Source of the DNA: JAJKJG01 sp036389455
GTDB lineage: Bacteria > Pseudomonadota > Alphaproteobacteria > Rhizobiales > Beijerinckiaceae
DNA: 33,571 nucleotides
NCBI GenBank assembly: GCA_036389455.1
Contig: DASVPW010000073.1
Coordinates: forward strand, 1 to 33,571
Reading direction: 5' to 3'
The notes beneath the pieces were generated by a model that was not told where the DNA came from, searched no databases, and saw only the letters and a list, made by a program, of their open reading frames with translations. This document shows positions 1 to 7,592 of this stretch, piece after piece. The position numbers and the translations under genes were made by a program. Each line of letters begins with the position of its first letter. Positions within the stretch are counted from its first letter, which is position 1.

Positions 1-640
1 AATAGCGGTCGAACCCGGCGACCATCAGCAACTGCTTGAATTGCTGCGGCGCCTGCGGCAGCGCGTAGAACGTGCCCGGATGCAGCCGGCTCGGCACCAG
101 ATAGTCGCGCGCGCCTTCCGGCGAACTCGCCGTAAGAATCGGCGTCTGGAATTCGGCAAAACCCTGCTCGATCATGCGGCGGCGGATCGAGGCGATCACC
201 TGCGAACGCAGCACGATGTTGCGGTGCAGGGTCTCGCGGCGCAGGTCGAGGTAGCGGTGCTTCAGCCGGATCTCCTCCGGGTACTCCTGGTCGCCGAAGA
301 CCGGCAGCGGCAGCTCGGCGGCGGGCCCCAGCACCTCCATGTCGCGCACGTAGACCTCGACCGAACCCGTTGGCAGGTCTACGTTTTCCGTTCCCTGCGG
401 GCGCCGCCGCACGGCCCCGTCGACGCGCACCACCCACTCCGAGCGGACCGTGTCGGCAAGCCCGAAGGCGGGCGAATCCGGGTCCACCACCACCTGGACA
501 AGGCCGTAGTGGTCGCGCAGGTCGACGAACTTGACGCCGCCGTGGTCGCGGATGCGGTGGCACCAGCCCGAGAGGCGGACCTCCCGGCCGATGTCGGATT
601 CGCGGAGCGCGCCGCAGGTGTGGGTGCGGTAACGGTGCAT
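1..640 (-). CDS. aspS: Aspartate--tRNA ligase, N-terminal part (cut by window edge)
   Basis: Class II aminoacyl-tRNA synthetase that charges tRNA-Asp (or Asp/Asn) in the cytoplasm. The minus strand reads from an ATG at 640 to the window edge, giving about 213 residues. The first ~110 residues form the OB-fold anticodon-binding domain, opening MHRYRTHTCGALRESDIG and including SGWCHRIRDHGGVKFVDLRD. Bacterial AspRS signatures follow: EIRLKHRYLDLRR, TPILTASSPEGARDYLVPSR and FYALPQAPQQFKQLLM, the start of the catalytic core. Bacterial AspRS is about 590 aa, so roughly two thirds, including motifs 2 and 3, lies to the left of the window. It is transcribed away from the TIR gene, so the 273-bp gap probably holds both promoters. 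The identity is secure; whether it is discriminating or non-discriminating cannot be judged here. Confidence 0.96.
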   Translation of the reverse strand, partial: MHRYRTHTCGALRESDIGREVRLSGWCHRIRDHGGVKFVDLRDHYGLVQVVVDPDSPAFGLADTVRSEWVVRVDGAVRRRPQGTENVDLPTGSVEVYVRDMEVLGPAAELPLPVFGDQEYPEEIRLKHRYLDLRRETLHRNIVLRSQVIASIRRRMIEQGFAEFQTPILTASSPEGARDYLVPSRLHPGTFYALPQAPQQFKQLLMVAGFDRY

Positions 641-849
641 GGAATGTCCGGTGGAAGCCGGGCCGCACCATTCACGGGCCCGTCCCCAAGTCAAGGCGCG
701 AGCGCTGATGCCGAAGATGTTGCGGCAAACCCAGCCGATGTCGCGCGCCGCCGTCGCCGCGCCACAGACCGAGCGGTCCCCGCCATCGGATGACCTGTTA
801 CGGCGGCGAACGACAACACTATAAAAAATCGTTAGATATAGAAAAGTGA

Positions 850-879
850 TTGCGCAGCCTGCCGGATTCTGACTAAATT
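850..879 (+). promoter_or_regulatory. Candidate promoter of the TIR-STAND operon
   Basis: The 641-907 gap turns AT-rich from about 820, unlike its surroundings. TTGCGC at 850-855 and TAAATT at 874-879 are 18 bp apart and resemble -35/-10 boxes (partial matches). A start near 886 would leave a short leader to the GGGGAG ribosome site at 901-906. This is a by-eye match only; other AT-rich steps at 822-845 are equally possible. Confidence 0.3.
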
Positions 880-913
880 ATGGCAAAACTGCAACGTTGC
901 GGGGAGAATGGCC

Positions 914-2002
914 ATGCTCGAGGCCAGCGCCAAGTCATTCGCAGGCTCGCCTTTCGAGTACGACGTGTTCATGAGCTACGCTCACGGCGACCCGGACGGG
1001 GCCGGGACTGCGCCTCTCGTAGTCTGGAGCCAGCAGCTCGTCGAGGAGCTCAAGCAAGACATCAAATCGACTACCGTCGAATTCGACAATATCCAGCTGT
1101 GCGACGATCGCGACGTCGATCGGACTCGGAAGCTGACGGGGATGCTGAAGGAACGCGTCAGCGGCTCCGCCTTGCTCCTCATCGTCATGTCGCCACGCTA
1201 TCTGAACTCGCCCTGGTGCAAGGACGAATTGCAGTGGTTCGCCGAGGAGCTGCGGCGGCGAGATCTCCAGGAGGGCTGCACCCTCGTGGTGCGCGCGCTG
1301 CCGACCCCGGAAGAGGAGTGGCCCGACCTCCTTAAGGACGAACGCGGCCACGCGGTGATTGGCTTCTGGTTCCACCCCCGCCCGCCAACGGAGGGGGCGA
1401 GAGCTTTCGGATGGCCGAAGCCGACTCACACCGACCGCGAGTTCTACAAGGAGCTCAGTCGGCTCTCGACCACGGTTCAGGAGCGGCTGAAGAAGCTGAA
1501 GGAGCAAAAGGAGCTGCGCGCCGGCGCGGAGAAAGGCTTCACCGCGCCAGGGCCGAACCCCAAGGTCTACCTGCACGCCCGCCAGAAGGACTTCGAGACC
1601 TGGCAGGAAATCCGCAGGCAGCTCATCGGGCAAGGGTACCGGGTCTATCCCGAGAGCCTGAAGCAGGACTATGCCGGCCTGAAGGGCTTGCCGCTTCTCG
1701 AGGAGCAGCGGCGCAGGCGCGTGGAGGCTTATCTCGATTGCGACGTGGTGCTCGTGCTGCGGCCGGAACCGGGGGATTGGATCGACCGCGAGCTCGAGAC
1801 GGTCGGGTTTGATGAAATCCGGGAGGTGGACGCCTTTCACGGCAAGCAGATTCCGTGCGCCGTCCTCGACTTCATCAACGACGGCGCCATGCAGGCGACC
1901 TCGCTCAACATCACGCGGTTTTCCGACGAGGCCCTCTGGCTGAGCAAGTTCTCCCGTTGGCTCACAAGTCTCGGCAAAGAGGAGCCTCGGCTGGTCGCAT
2001 AG
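914..2002 (+). CDS. TIR-domain protein with a second TIR-like domain (putative NADase effector)
   Basis: Probable effector of a two-gene NLR-like defence module. Residue numbers count from the upstream ATG at 908. Residues 18-28 (YDVFMSYAHGD) open a TIR domain. DDRD follows at 66-69, and SPRYLNSPWCKDEL at 95-108 carries the WCxxEL motif with candidate catalytic Glu107, as in NAD+-cleaving bacterial TIRs. After a charged linker (about 176-215), residues 218-322 look like a second, diverged TIR-like fold ending in CDVVLVLRPEP and WIDREL (Trp291, Glu295). No signal peptide or membrane helix is seen. The ATG at 914 lies 7 bases after GGGGAG (901-906), whereas the ATG at 908 is too close, so 914 is preferred. 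The STAND gene starts 24 bp downstream on the same strand, so they are very probably co-transcribed. Base composition is lower in GC than the flanking core genes. NADase activity is inferred from the family. Confidence 0.9.
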   Translation: MLEASAKSFAGSPFEYDVFMSYAHGDPDGAGTAPLVVWSQQLVEELKQDIKSTTVEFDNIQLCDDRDVDRTRKLTGMLKERVSGSALLLIVMSPRYLNSPWCKDELQWFAEELRRRDLQEGCTLVVRALPTPEEEWPDLLKDERGHAVIGFWFHPRPPTEGARAFGWPKPTHTDREFYKELSRLSTTVQERLKKLKEQKELRAGAEKGFTAPGPNPKVYLHARQKDFETWQEIRRQLIGQGYRVYPESLKQDYAGLKGLPLLEEQRRRRVEAYLDCDVVLVLRPEPGDWIDRELETVGFDEIREVDAFHGKQIPCAVLDFINDGAMQATSLNITRFSDEALWLSKFSRWLTSLGKEEPRLVA

Positions 2003-2026
2003 GAAATAGTCGGTGGGGATGTTTCC

Positions 2027-5000
2027 ATGGAAGCTTTGCAGCGCACCGAGGCATGGAAAGACTCGAACGAGGCTCAGGCGGCCGCCGAGTCCCACGCGCG
2101 ATCGTCCTTCACTCCCAAGGTCAAGGCGCCCTATCCGGGTCTGAGGCCGTTCGAAGAGGACGAATGGCCGATCTTCTTCGGCCGCGAGAAGATCACGCAT
2201 CAGATCATCCGGCGGCTGACCTCGAACCAGATCATCGTCATCCACGGTAGTTCCGGCTGCGGCAAGTCGTCGTTCGTCCGCGCCGGCGTGCTCGCACGGC
2301 TCGACCGGGAATGCGCCCGCGAAGGCCTGCATTGGCACACGTCGGCGATGCGGCCGGGCAATTCGCCTCTCTGGAACCTCGCCGAAGCGATCGCGCACAT
2401 CAAGAACCCGGATGGACCACCGCCCTCGATCGGGGAGATCAGGGCCGTACGACAGCAGCTTAATCTTGCCAGCGCGGCCTTCCCGCGCATCACCCAGGAC
2501 CTGGGGCTCGGCCCCGAGCGCCAGGCGTGCATCCTGCTCGACCAGTTCGAGGAGCTCTTCCGCTATGCGCAGGAGATCGGCCTCGACGAGGCCGAGGCCT
2601 TTGCCAAGGCGATCTGCGCCTTCGCGACGAGCCCCCCCGAGGGCCTGCACTTTATTATAACCCTGCGTACCGATTACCTCGCCGACTGCTCACAGTTCGC
2701 CGGCCTTGCCGAGGTCGTCAACAAGGACCAGTACCTGCTGCCGCGTCTCGACAAGACGGACCTGATCCGCGCCATCCGGCAGCCCGCGACCCTCTGCCAG
2801 GGCGAGGTGGAGCTCGACCTTGCCATGAAGCTGCTGCACGACAGCGAGGGCGAGGTGGACGCGCTGCCCCTCATGCAGCACTGCCTGATGCGCATGTGGC
2901 AGCAGATCGAGACGAAGCCCGGGCCGAAGGTGCTCCGGCTCGCGCAATATCCGGGGCTGCGCCAAGGCCTTTCGACCCATGCCGACGAGATCCTGGCCGG
3001 CATCCTGGAGGAGAAGGATTCGCACGGCGCCCAGCCGTCCCTTGAGAAGATCGAGCTCCTCTTCTCCTCGCTGACGATGACGGACGCGAACGGGCGCCAC
3101 ATCCGCCGTCCGCAAACTTTCGGCCAGCTCCTCGACATGACGGAGTTCGACGAGGCGACCCTCAACGCGATGCTTCGGCCGTTCCGGGAGCGGTCGGCGG
3201 GCTTCGTCATGCCGCAGGGGACACACGACCTGCAGAAGCATGAGGTGGTCGACGTCAGCCACGAGGCCTTCATCCGCCACTGGATCCGGTTGGCGGGTTC
3301 GCCATCCGAGCCCGGCTGGATACAGACCGAAGACTACGATGGCCGACGCTATCGCGCGCTGCTCGAATTCTTGCCCGGCCCGCTCCCGAGCGCCAAGGCC
3401 GATGAATGGATAGCTTGGTGGGAGCGGCGCCCGCGCACCGCCAAATGGGCCGAGAGGCACGGCGGAGAGTTCCATCAGGTCCAGCAGCTGATCGACGCGA
3501 CCAAACGGCAGGCCGAGGAGGCCCAACGACAAGTCGAGGAGAGAAGGCGCCAGATGGAAGAGCGCCAGCAGGCTGCCCGGCGCAAGCGGCACCGGCGCAA
3601 TCAGCGGCTGGCCACCTTCGGCGTCGTCATCGCGCTGTGCATCGTCGCCCTGCAATATTCCTGGAATCAGAGGGAGCTGCACTCACTGCAGAATGCGCGC
3701 GCGGTGTCGCTGGCCTCGATCGGCGAGCAGGTGCTGAGCCGGGACGGCGCTACGCGCGCGCTCCTCGTCGCTCTCGAGGGCTTGAGGAACCCTGAGGAAA
3801 GCTCCAACCTCACCGAGCCCGAACGTGTGCCGGTCATCCCCAAGACCCAGAGGCTGGCCTACAAGGCCCTGCAAGATCTGCGCGAGAAGTACATCGTCCC
3901 CGTGAAAGGCTCGGGGCCGCCGCAGGTGAGCTTCTCGCCGCGCTCGGACCTCCTGCTCATCGGACGCACCGGCGGCTCGCTTCAGTTCATGAAGACTGCG
4001 ACGGGGGAAATCATCGAGCCTAACGCCGTAACGCCGGAACTCACCTCCATGATGCTCGTCAAATGGACTTCGGAACAGGACGGCGTCAGGCTAGTCGTAG
4101 CTGGACAGGACGGTCTGGTCGTATCTGAACAGGACCAGAGGCGAACGAACGCTGTTTTGGTCCTCGATCCCTGTCGTCAGGACAGCGCAAGCACCCTCCC
4201 CGGCTGCCAGCAAGGCAAGGTCGCCGTCGGAAGCCCCGCCCCTCCGCTACGGGATCCCGATCCGTTCCGCACGGTCTCCCCGGACGGCCGGTATGCCCTG
4301 AGCGGAGGTTGGGGCGCGCAGAAGACCAAGCTATGGAATCTGCAGGAGCGCCGGGAGGTGAAGGAGTTTCCACCCTCGTTCAATTCCACCTTCAATAGCG
4401 ACAGCACCTTGTTTGCTCTGGTGCTTAACGATCGGATTTCGGTCTTTAATGCCGAGACCTTGGCTCCGGTCGCCCATCTAACCGCGGCCGAGCTCGGCCA
4501 GCCGGGCTGGAGGCCCGTGGCTTTGGCGTTCGGGCCGGCGAACACGCCAATGGCCGGCAAGCTGTTCGCCGCCTCGAACAACAAGGCTCGTCTGTGGGAC
4601 CTGGGGACAGCGCGCCCCGAAAACCTGCCGGATGCGATGTCAAGCACCTTCCAGGCCGTGTTCAGCCCGACGGGAGACGCCGTTGCGGCGACGCTCGACT
4701 CATGGGGAGCAGTGCAGGTCTGGCATTGGCGGGAGCAGGGCGAAGGACCGGCTTCGTTCCTCCTGCAGGGCCATAGTAAGAATGTCTGGTCGATCGACTT
4801 CAGCCCCGACGGGCGGTGGATCGCGACCGGCTCGAACGACGGCACGGCGCGCCTGTGGAGCTTGCGCTCCGCAATGGCGCCGCAGCTTCTGAGCGCGCCG
4901 GAACACGTGTCCCTGAACCGGAAGAGCGCCAACGGCATGCGGCTCGACAACCGGAACGGAACACTCACCGTGCTGGACGAGACGACAGGCGAGCCACTGG

Positions 5001-5338
5001 TCTTATTCAGCCGGGCGACGTCACGGAAGTGGCGCGACTTCGGTTTCGTCGCAGAGGGAGTGCGAGCCGTTACCGAGGATGGTCGCACCTTCATGTGGAA
5101 AGTGTTCTCGAGCCCGGACGAACTCGCCCGATTCGGCCGAGAACACTTGCCCCGATGCGGCGGGCAGCCCGTCTCGCTGACGGACCACCAGCGAGCCAAC
5201 CTGCTCGGGCTGAAAGGATCCCAGCAACCCACACTTTCGCAGACCATCAGCCCCTCGTTCGCCAACACTCAGGGGCGCTCTCAGGAGCCGGATTGCAGCT
5301 ACGGTTCTCCCTATCCGGAAGCCACGACATCAAACTAA
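2027..5338 (+). CDS. nSTAND1 ATPase with transmembrane helix and WD40 repeats
   Basis: Signal-transduction ATPase of the STAND (NLR-like) class, 1103 aa. A short 35-residue lead is followed by the typical nSTAND1 entry YPGLRPFEEDEWPIFFGRE (36-54). Then come Walker A GSSGCGKS (74-81), Walker B ILLDQFEELF (169-178), a sensor-like TLRTDYLAD, and the winged-helix hallmark VSHEAFIRHW. Residues about 488-525 are a highly charged coiled coil. About 527-545 is a hydrophobic helix likely to span the membrane. From about 600 to 1060 are WD40-type blades, the best being LQGHSKNVWSIDFSPDGRW with ATGSNDGTARLWSL near 905-940. The start at 2027 is supported by GGTGGGGA at 2012-2019. No effector domain is fused to its N terminus, as expected if the adjacent TIR protein acts in trans. 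Known STAND proteins oligomerise on ligand sensing; the ligand here is unknown. Confidence 0.9.
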   Translation: MEALQRTEAWKDSNEAQAAAESHARSSFTPKVKAPYPGLRPFEEDEWPIFFGREKITHQIIRRLTSNQIIVIHGSSGCGKSSFVRAGVLARLDRECAREGLHWHTSAMRPGNSPLWNLAEAIAHIKNPDGPPPSIGEIRAVRQQLNLASAAFPRITQDLGLGPERQACILLDQFEELFRYAQEIGLDEAEAFAKAICAFATSPPEGLHFIITLRTDYLADCSQFAGLAEVVNKDQYLLPRLDKTDLIRAIRQPATLCQGEVELDLAMKLLHDSEGEVDALPLMQHCLMRMWQQIETKPGPKVLRLAQYPGLRQGLSTHADEILAGILEEKDSHGAQPSLEKIELLFSSLTMTDANGRHIRRPQTFGQLLDMTEFDEATLNAMLRPFRERSAGFVMPQGTHDLQKHEVVDVSHEAFIRHWIRLAGSPSEPGWIQTEDYDGRRYRALLEFLPGPLPSAKADEWIAWWERRPRTAKWAERHGGEFHQVQQLIDATKRQAEEAQRQVEERRRQMEERQQAARRKRHRRNQRLATFGVVIALCIVALQYSWNQRELHSLQNARAVSLASIGEQVLSRDGATRALLVALEGLRNPEESSNLTEPERVPVIPKTQRLAYKALQDLREKYIVPVKGSGPPQVSFSPRSDLLLIGRTGGSLQFMKTATGEIIEPNAVTPELTSMMLVKWTSEQDGVRLVVAGQDGLVVSEQDQRRTNAVLVLDPCRQDSASTLPGCQQGKVAVGSPAPPLRDPDPFRTVSPDGRYALSGGWGAQKTKLWNLQERREVKEFPPSFNSTFNSDSTLFALVLNDRISVFNAETLAPVAHLTAAELGQPGWRPVALAFGPANTPMAGKLFAASNNKARLWDLGTARPENLPDAMSSTFQAVFSPTGDAVAATLDSWGAVQVWHWREQGEGPASFLLQGHSKNVWSIDFSPDGRWIATGSNDGTARLWSLRSAMAPQLLSAPEHVSLNRKSANGMRLDNRNGTLTVLDETTGEPLVLFSRATSRKWRDFGFVAEGVRAVTEDGRTFMWKVFSSPDELARFGREHLPRCGGQPVSLTDHQRANLLGLKGSQQPTLSQTISPSFANTQGRSQEPDCSYGSPYPEATTSN

Positions 5339-5516
5339 GGTCGGAGCGACGGCCGACCCGCGTCCCGAATGTTGGTCGAAGGGTACGCCGATGTGACCAG
5401 CTCCGCGGTGACTCCGTCGTCCTGAAGGGCGCATGGCGCCGGGCTCCGTGCCCTCACGCATCCTTTACCCCTTCCCCCCACACTCGCGCCTCCACCCCCG
5501 CGCGAACGCTTCCCCC

Positions 5517-6560
5517 ATGTACGCCGTGGTCCTCGACGATGCGGAGCTCAACAACCTCCTGATGACGGAGGCGATCCGCGGCCTTGCGGGTTGCGAGCCG
5601 GTGGCGTTCACGCGGCCTGAAGACGCGCTCGCCTTCGTGCGCGACAACGCGGGCGCGGTCGGGATCGCGGTCACGGACTACGACATGCCGGGGATGAACG
5701 GGGTCGACTTCATCCGGGCGGCGCGGGCCCTTCCGGGCTTCGCGCACGTGCCGATCGTCATGGTGACGTCGAACGACGCGCGGGCGCTCCGCCGCGCGGC
5801 GCTGGAGGCCGGCGCGACCGACTTCCTGCAGAAGCCCTTCGACGCCGTCGAGGTGCGGGCGAGGGTCGCGAACCTGCTTGCCCTCAACGAGGCGCGCCGC
5901 GCCGAGGCCTCCCGGGCGGCGGAGCTCGCCCAAAAAGTCGCGGAGGCGGTCGCCGTCATCGAGGACCGCGAGCGGGAGATCGTCATGCTCTTGATGAAGG
6001 CCGCCGAGCACCGCGACGCCGACACCGGCGACCACGTCGGGCGCGTCTCGGCCTACGTCGCGCTCATCGCCGAGGGCCTGGGCCTTGAGCCCGAGCGCTG
6101 CCGCCAGCTCTCGCTCGCCTCGACCATGCACGACGTCGGCAAGATCGCCGTCCCGGACGCGATCCTTTTGAAGCCCGGGGCGCTCGACGCCGCCGAGCGC
6201 GCCGAGATGGAGGAGCACGCGGCGCGCGGCGCCCGCATCCTCGAATCGAGCTCGTCCGACCTCGTCCGCCTCGCGGCCGAGATCGCGGCGAGCCACCACG
6301 AGCGCTTCGACGGCGCCGGCTACCCGCGCCGCCTCAAGGGCGAGGCGATCCCGCTGTCGGGCCGCATCGTCGCGGTCGCCGACGTGTTTGACGCACTCAC
6401 CTCCGAGCGCCCCTACAAGCAGGCCTGGCCCTTGCCCGAGGCGCGCGCGCACCTCGTCGCCAACGCCGGCACGCACTTCGACCCGGCCTGCGTCGAGGCG
6501 TTCCTGTCCCGCTGGAGCGACGTCGAGCGGCTCGCCGGCGGGAACGCCGCAGCGGCCTGA
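5517..6560 (+). CDS. Response regulator with HD-GYP domain (c-di-GMP phosphodiesterase)
   Basis: RpfG-type cytoplasmic protein of 347 aa. A REC receiver (1-125) has the acidic pair D7/D8, phosphoacceptor Asp54 in VTDYDMPGMNG and the Lys of FLQKPFD. A helical linker follows, then an HD-GYP domain with HDVGKIAVPD (His205/Asp206), HHERFDGAGYP (260-270) and DVFDALTSERPYK. These are the metal-binding and GYP residues of active c-di-GMP phosphodiesterases. The reading frame is open upstream to 5433, but the natural receiver start is the ATG at 5517 (MYAVVLDDAE). No partner histidine kinase is in view. It stands alone after the STAND gene, with a 178-bp gap and a return to very high GC, so it probably belongs to the core genome. 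A PilZ-domain protein at 14963 could be a c-di-GMP reader, though no direct link is visible. Confidence 0.92.
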   Translation: MYAVVLDDAELNNLLMTEAIRGLAGCEPVAFTRPEDALAFVRDNAGAVGIAVTDYDMPGMNGVDFIRAARALPGFAHVPIVMVTSNDARALRRAALEAGATDFLQKPFDAVEVRARVANLLALNEARRAEASRAAELAQKVAEAVAVIEDREREIVMLLMKAAEHRDADTGDHVGRVSAYVALIAEGLGLEPERCRQLSLASTMHDVGKIAVPDAILLKPGALDAAERAEMEEHAARGARILESSSSDLVRLAAEIAASHHERFDGAGYPRRLKGEAIPLSGRIVAVADVFDALTSERPYKQAWPLPEARAHLVANAGTHFDPACVEAFLSRWSDVERLAGGNAAAA

Positions 6561-6623
6561 CGCGTCCCCTCCCCGCGGCACGCCGGTTGCCCCCGAGGCC
6601 CCGGGTCTTTGGGGGTTGTGCCA

Positions 6624-6836
6624 GTGCGGATCAGAAAATCTCTCGTTGGGGCGCTCGCCGTCGCGGGCGCGCTCCAGGCTGGGGCGGCTTGCGCCGCGGC
6701 GGCCGGGGCGCCGGGGCCGGCGCGGGCGTCGCGCTTCACGGCGCTCAAGCAGGACGCCTCGTGCCTGCAGGCCCGGAAGAAGCTCTGGATCGACGGCCGC
6801 GGCTGGGTCGTCCGCCGCGTCGCCCTGTGCCGCTAG
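6624..6836 (+). CDS. Small secreted protein, unknown function
   Basis: About 70 residues. A basic start (RIRKS) is followed by a hydrophobic stretch, LVGALAVAGALQAGAACAAA, typical of a Sec signal peptide. The mature part is short, with two cysteines (SCLQARKK and VALCR) that could form a disulfide. I chose the GTG at 6624 because GGGGG at 6611-6615 lies at suitable distance; GTG 6618 and TTG 6609 are in-frame alternatives. It sits 63 bp after the HD-GYP gene. I do not recognise a family. Small proteins of this design are common in Methylobacteriaceae, and confidence that it is translated is moderate. Confidence 0.55.
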   Translation: MRIRKSLVGALAVAGALQAGAACAAAAGAPGPARASRFTALKQDASCLQARKKLWIDGRGWVVRRVALCR

Positions 6837-6844
6837 AGGGCGTC

Positions 6845-6922
6845 ATGGGCTCCTTCGAAGCCATGGCGCTCGTCGCCGCGATCACGCTGGCGCTCTCGCT
6901 CCTCGCGTTCAGGGCGGCTTAA
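6845..6922 (+). CDS. Tiny single-helix membrane peptide (25 aa), tentative
   Basis: An ATG eight bases after the stop of the preceding small gene opens a 25-codon frame. It is almost entirely one hydrophobic helix (MALVAAITLALSLLAF) after a short polar start. The tight spacing suggests translation coupled to the upstream secreted protein. It overlaps the stop of the convergent gene by four bases. There is no homology evidence from sequence alone, and a chance frame is possible. Confidence 0.3.
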   Translation: MGSFEAMALVAAITLALSLLAFRAA

Positions 6923-7428
6923 GGCCCGTTCGCGACGAGGCGCTCGGCCTGCGCCGCGGCGCGGGCCAAGAGGATCGCGTGGGCGATGAGGCCGGCGGCG
7001 ATCTCGGCGGCTTCGGCCGCCTTGGCGTCGATCTCTCCTTCCGTGAAGCGCTTCGCCTCGGTGAAGAAGCCGTCCGGGATGCAGCGGGTGCGCTGCACGT
7101 CGGGCGGGATCTGGGAGAGGAACCCGAGCTGCAGGCCGGTGATCAGGCTGTGGCGGTCGTAGCGCAGGGCCGCGAAGCGCCCGATCAGCGGCAGGCCGCC
7201 GCGGGCGAACTCGGCAAGCGACGGCAGGGTCCGGTGCGCCTTGCGGAAGAACTCGATGCGCTCCTCGAGCGAATGCGGCGGGTGCTCGGCAATGGCCTGC
7301 CCGCCGTAGGCCTCGAGCACCACGAGGTTGCACATGTCGACCGCGGCCTCGGCGTAGGCCCACTGCGCCGTAAAAAGCCCGAGCGCCCGATGATAGCTCC
7401 CATCGTGGACGAAAGCCGGAGCGGCCAT
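6919..7428 (-). CDS. Hypothetical helical protein (169 aa)
   Basis: Probable start is the ATG at 7428 (MAAPAFVHDGSYHRALGLF). The frame stays open to 7542, but those 38 extra residues look non-native. The protein is largely alpha-helical and soluble, with ALGLFTAQWAYAEAAVDMCN near the N terminus, a middle RYDRHSLITGLQLGFLSQ, and an alanine-rich C-terminal helix. No signal peptide or catalytic motif is evident, and I do not recognise the family. It is transcribed alone, convergent with the small plus-strand genes and divergent from the ATP-grasp gene at 7593. Confidence 0.65.
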   Translation of the reverse strand: MAAPAFVHDGSYHRALGLFTAQWAYAEAAVDMCNLVVLEAYGGQAIAEHPPHSLEERIEFFRKAHRTLPSLAEFARGGLPLIGRFAALRYDRHSLITGLQLGFLSQIPPDVQRTRCIPDGFFTEAKRFTEGEIDAKAAEAAEIAAGLIAHAILLARAAAQAERLVANGP

Positions 7429-7592
7429 GCCTGGGGTACCCACGCGAAAAAGCGCCGATTCGCAGGGAATGATTTCATGGCCGCCGGGCCCGCGCGAGCG
7501 CCGCGCCGGGCACACGCCCGTCATCCACGTGTTTTTCTGCACGGCAGCCGTGTAAATGGGCCGACCCCGGCCCGGACCCCGCCCAAGACACC

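Noticed and set aside
935..2650. 571-codon minus-strand open frame
   Set aside because: It is antisense to the TIR and STAND genes and is open only because of GC-rich codon bias; the plus-strand frames show clear TIR and STAND motifs.
5339..5358. Hairpin GGTCGG/CCGACC after the STAND gene as a terminator
   Set aside because: Only six base pairs with an eight-base loop and no T run, so too weak to call.
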